From the NCBI GenBank assembly GCA_002428365.1, contig DIVW01000030.1, forward strand, positions 1 to 43,079: a DNA stretch of 43,079 nucleotides. The letters run 5' to 3'. The translations under genes were made by a program, and so were the position numbers. Positions 41,110 to 43,079 of this stretch are shown here, piece by piece; position 1 is the stretch's first letter; each line of letters starts with the position of its first letter. This DNA is from Propionibacteriaceae bacterium UBA6122 (lineage in GTDB: Bacteria; Actinomycetota; Actinomycetes; Propionibacteriales; Propionibacteriaceae). A model generated the notes under the pieces. The model was not told the origin of the DNA and ran no database searches. It saw nothing but the letters and a program-made list of their open reading frames with translations.

Positions 41110-41838
41110 GTGGCGACAATGACCCTTACCCCTCATCAGAGGGCTGTCCGATCCTCGGTCGCGCTGAAGGCCTTGATGGCCCTCACGGGGCTGTTGCTGA
41201 TCGGCTTCCTGCTGATGCACATGTTTGGCAACTTCAAGATGTTCCTCGGTGAGGAGGCCTTCAACCACTATGCAGGTTGGCTCAAAGGCGAGACTCCCGA
41301 CGGTGGCATCCTCTACCCGATCATGCCCGCTGGGGCGTTCATCTGGGTGTTCCGCACCGTGCTGGTGGCAGCGGTATTGCTGCACGTGTACTCCGCTCTC
41401 ACCCTGTGGCAGCGCGCTAAGGCAGCGACGCCGTCGGCCTACCAGGCCAAGCGCACGCTTTCCCAGACCTATTCGGCGCGCACCATGCGCTGGGGCGGAG
41501 TGATCCTGGCTGGCGTGCTGATCTTCCACCTGGCTCAGTTCACGGTGCACTCCGCGCTGACGGCTGGCTCCTTCGGAGCGACCTACGCCGACTCCCCGTA
41601 CAAGATGTTCGTGGGCGAGTTCCAGCAGTGGTGGATGGTGGCCCTGTACGCGATTTGGATGGCGACGGTCGCCATGCATGTGCGGCACGGCTTCTGGAGT
41701 GCGTTCGCAACCCTGGGCGCTAACACCAGCCCCAAGGCTCACACCGTGCTTAACGCCTGCGCGTGGGCGGTGGCGATCCTGCTCTACATCGGCTTCATCT
41801 TCGCGCCGGTGGCCGTACTCTTCGGATGGATTCACTGA
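41110..41838 (+). CDS. sdhC: Succinate dehydrogenase cytochrome b subunit (b558 family)
   Basis: This is the single-chain di-haem membrane anchor of the SdhC b558/Wolinella FrdC type. The protein is 242 aa with five hydrophobic helices: LMALTGLLLIGFLLMHMFGN, FRTVLVAAVLLHVYSAL, GVILAGVLIFHLAQF, MVALYAIWMATVAMHV and a last helix near AWAVAILLYIGFIFA. Histidines in several helices (H37, LLHVY, IFHL, AMHVRH) are candidate haem ligands. It anchors the flavoprotein and iron-sulfur subunits in the membrane and passes electrons to or from menaquinone. GTG 41110 is chosen by the leaderless rule; ATG 41119 is possible. TGATG couples it to sdhA. Confidence 0.9.
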   Translation: MATMTLTPHQRAVRSSVALKALMALTGLLLIGFLLMHMFGNFKMFLGEEAFNHYAGWLKGETPDGGILYPIMPAGAFIWVFRTVLVAAVLLHVYSALTLWQRAKAATPSAYQAKRTLSQTYSARTMRWGGVILAGVLIFHLAQFTVHSALTAGSFGATYADSPYKMFVGEFQQWWMVALYAIWMATVAMHVRHGFWSAFATLGANTSPKAHTVLNACAWAVAILLYIGFIFAPVAVLFGWIH

Positions 41839-43079
41839 TGGCTACGACTTCCAAGACCCTGCCCGGTGCCGACTTCTTTGAACTCGGCACCGAGATCGCT
41901 GATACCAAAGCGCCCGCTGGCCCGATCGAGAAGAAGTGGTCGCAGCGCAAGTTCAGCGCGAAGCTGGTTAACCCGGCCAACCGCCGCAAGATGACGGTGA
42001 TCATCGTCGGAACCGGCCTCGCTGGTGGTGCGGCTGCTGCCTCGCTGGGCGAAGCCGGCTACAACGTGTTGAACTTCTGCTACCAGGACAGCCCGCGCCG
42101 GGCGCACTCGATTGCGGCTCAGGGCGGCATCAATGCGGCTAAGAACTACCGCAACGACAACGACTCGGTTTACCGGCTGTTCTACGACACGGTGAAGGGC
42201 GGCGACTACCGCGCCCGGGAGACCAACGTCTACCGGCTGGCCGAGGTCAGCGCGAACATCATCGATCAGTGTGTGGCCCAGGGCGTCCCGTTCGCTCGGG
42301 AGTACAGCGGCCTGCTCGACAACCGCTCCTTCGGCGGCGTGCAGGTGCAGCGCACCTTCTACGCCCGCGGCCAGACCGGTCAGCAGCTGCTCATCGGCGC
42401 CTACCAGGCGCTCGAGCGCCAGGTGGCGGCTGGCACGGTGAAGAACTACACCCGCAACGAGATGCTCGAGGTGATCGTGGCTGACGGGCGTGCCCGCGGC
42501 ATCGTCACCCGTGACCTGGTCACCGGCGAGATCGAGACCTATCTGGGCGATGCGGTGGTGTTGGCCACCGGCGGCTACGGAAACGTGTTCTACCTGTCGA
42601 CCAATGCGATGGGTTCGAACGTGACCGCAGCCTGGCGCGCGCACCGCAAGGGCGCCTACATGGCCAACCCGTGCTACACCCAGATCCACCCGACCTGCAT
42701 CCCGGTGCACGGCGACAGCCAGTCCAAGCTCACCTTGATGAGCGAGTCGTTGCGAAACGACGGCCGGATTTGGGTGCCGAAGAAGGTAGAGGACTGCGAA
42801 AAGGACCCGCGCGACATCGCCGAGGAGGACCGCGACTACTACCTGGAGCGGATCTACCCGTCCTTCGGCAACCTCGTGCCGCGTGACATCGCCTCGCGTC
42901 AGGCCAAGAACATGTGCGACGAGGGTCGCGGTGTTGGCCCGGCGGTCAAGGAGTTCGATCACGACGGCAATGAGGTCTATGTCCGTCGCGGTGTCTACCT
43001 GGACTTCGCTGAGGCCATCGAACGCCTCGGCAAGGACGAGGTGGCTTCTCGCTACGGCAACCTGTTCGACATGTACGCC
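41838..43079 (+). CDS. sdhA: Succinate dehydrogenase/fumarate reductase flavoprotein subunit, 5' part
   Basis: 414 codons are present and the gene runs off the end of the window with no stop. The protein oxidises succinate to fumarate with covalently bound FAD. The dinucleotide fold VIIVGTGLAGG is at residues 54-64. HSIAAQGG (90-97) carries His90, the expected FAD-linked histidine. DAVVLATGGYGNVFYLSTNAMGSN and HPTCIPV (from H284) follow, with VPRDIASR. An N-terminal extension of about 50 residues precedes the FAD fold, as in the b558-family SdhA. sdhB is expected downstream. Confidence 0.95.
   Translation, partial: MATTSKTLPGADFFELGTEIADTKAPAGPIEKKWSQRKFSAKLVNPANRRKMTVIIVGTGLAGGAAAASLGEAGYNVLNFCYQDSPRRAHSIAAQGGINAAKNYRNDNDSVYRLFYDTVKGGDYRARETNVYRLAEVSANIIDQCVAQGVPFAREYSGLLDNRSFGGVQVQRTFYARGQTGQQLLIGAYQALERQVAAGTVKNYTRNEMLEVIVADGRARGIVTRDLVTGEIETYLGDAVVLATGGYGNVFYLSTNAMGSNVTAAWRAHRKGAYMANPCYTQIHPTCIPVHGDSQSKLTLMSESLRNDGRIWVPKKVEDCEKDPRDIAEEDRDYYLERIYPSFGNLVPRDIASRQAKNMCDEGRGVGPAVKEFDHDGNEVYVRRGVYLDFAEAIERLGKDEVASRYGNLFDMYA

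Overview
This is a high-G+C actinobacterial chromosome segment, most like Propionibacteriales/Propionibacteriaceae. The evidence is the GTG-rich starts, the conserved proS-rimP-nusA-ylxR-infB-rbfA-truB-ribF-rpsO-pnp-dapB-rnj block, the rpmB-recG-rsmD-coaD-sepIVA-DUF177-rpmF-rnc-mutM-smc-ftsY-ffh-rpsP-khpA-rimM-trmD block, a SepIVA-like coiled-coil gene, and a b558-type succinate dehydrogenase. The genus cannot be fixed from the sequence alone. Almost every gene is housekeeping, and no phage, insertion sequence, CRISPR array, rRNA or tRNA gene was recognised.

Layout. 1-347: tail of an amino-acid ABC transporter ATPase. 354-842: a YbaK-type editing protein facing it. 854-1081: two and a bit copies of a 100-bp tandem repeat carrying a REP-like inverted repeat, in the divergent ybaK/proS spacer. 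1105-11019: proS, rimP, nusA, a reverse-strand secreted protein, ylxR, infB, rbfA, truB and ribF (translation and RNA maturation). 11089-14105: pntB and pntA on the reverse strand, interrupting the usual ribF-rpsO order. 14379-20209: rpsO, pnp, dapB, a reverse-strand acetyltransferase and rnj. 20334-23977: rpmB, recG, rsmD, coaD. 23970-26895: sepIVA-like gene, DUF177 (yceD), rpmF, rnc, mutM. 26976-34793: gtrA-like gene, smc, a small membrane protein, ftsY, an acetyltransferase and ffh. 34952-37505: an ECF sigma factor translationally coupled to a membrane-anchored beta-propeller protein. 37551-40990: amidohydrolase, rpsP, khpA, rimM, trmD. 41110-43079: sdhC and the first 414 codons of sdhA. 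No gene-free stretch exceeds 300 bases.

The genes serve ribosome assembly and initiation (RimP, RbfA, IF-2, RimM, S15, S16, L28, L32, TruB, TrmD), transcription elongation (NusA), RNA decay (PNPase, RNase J, RNase III), membrane targeting (Ffh, FtsY), and chromosome upkeep (SMC, RecG, MutM). Added to these are NADPH/NADH balancing (PntAB) and respiration (Sdh).

The two most notable observations are these. First, ten genes share one architecture: no Shine-Dalgarno sequence and a TANNNT -10 box ending only 6-8 nt before the start codon, implying leaderless mRNAs. This rule also corrects several start codons. Second, the ECF sigma/beta-propeller pair looks like a compact transmembrane signalling unit without a classical anti-sigma domain.
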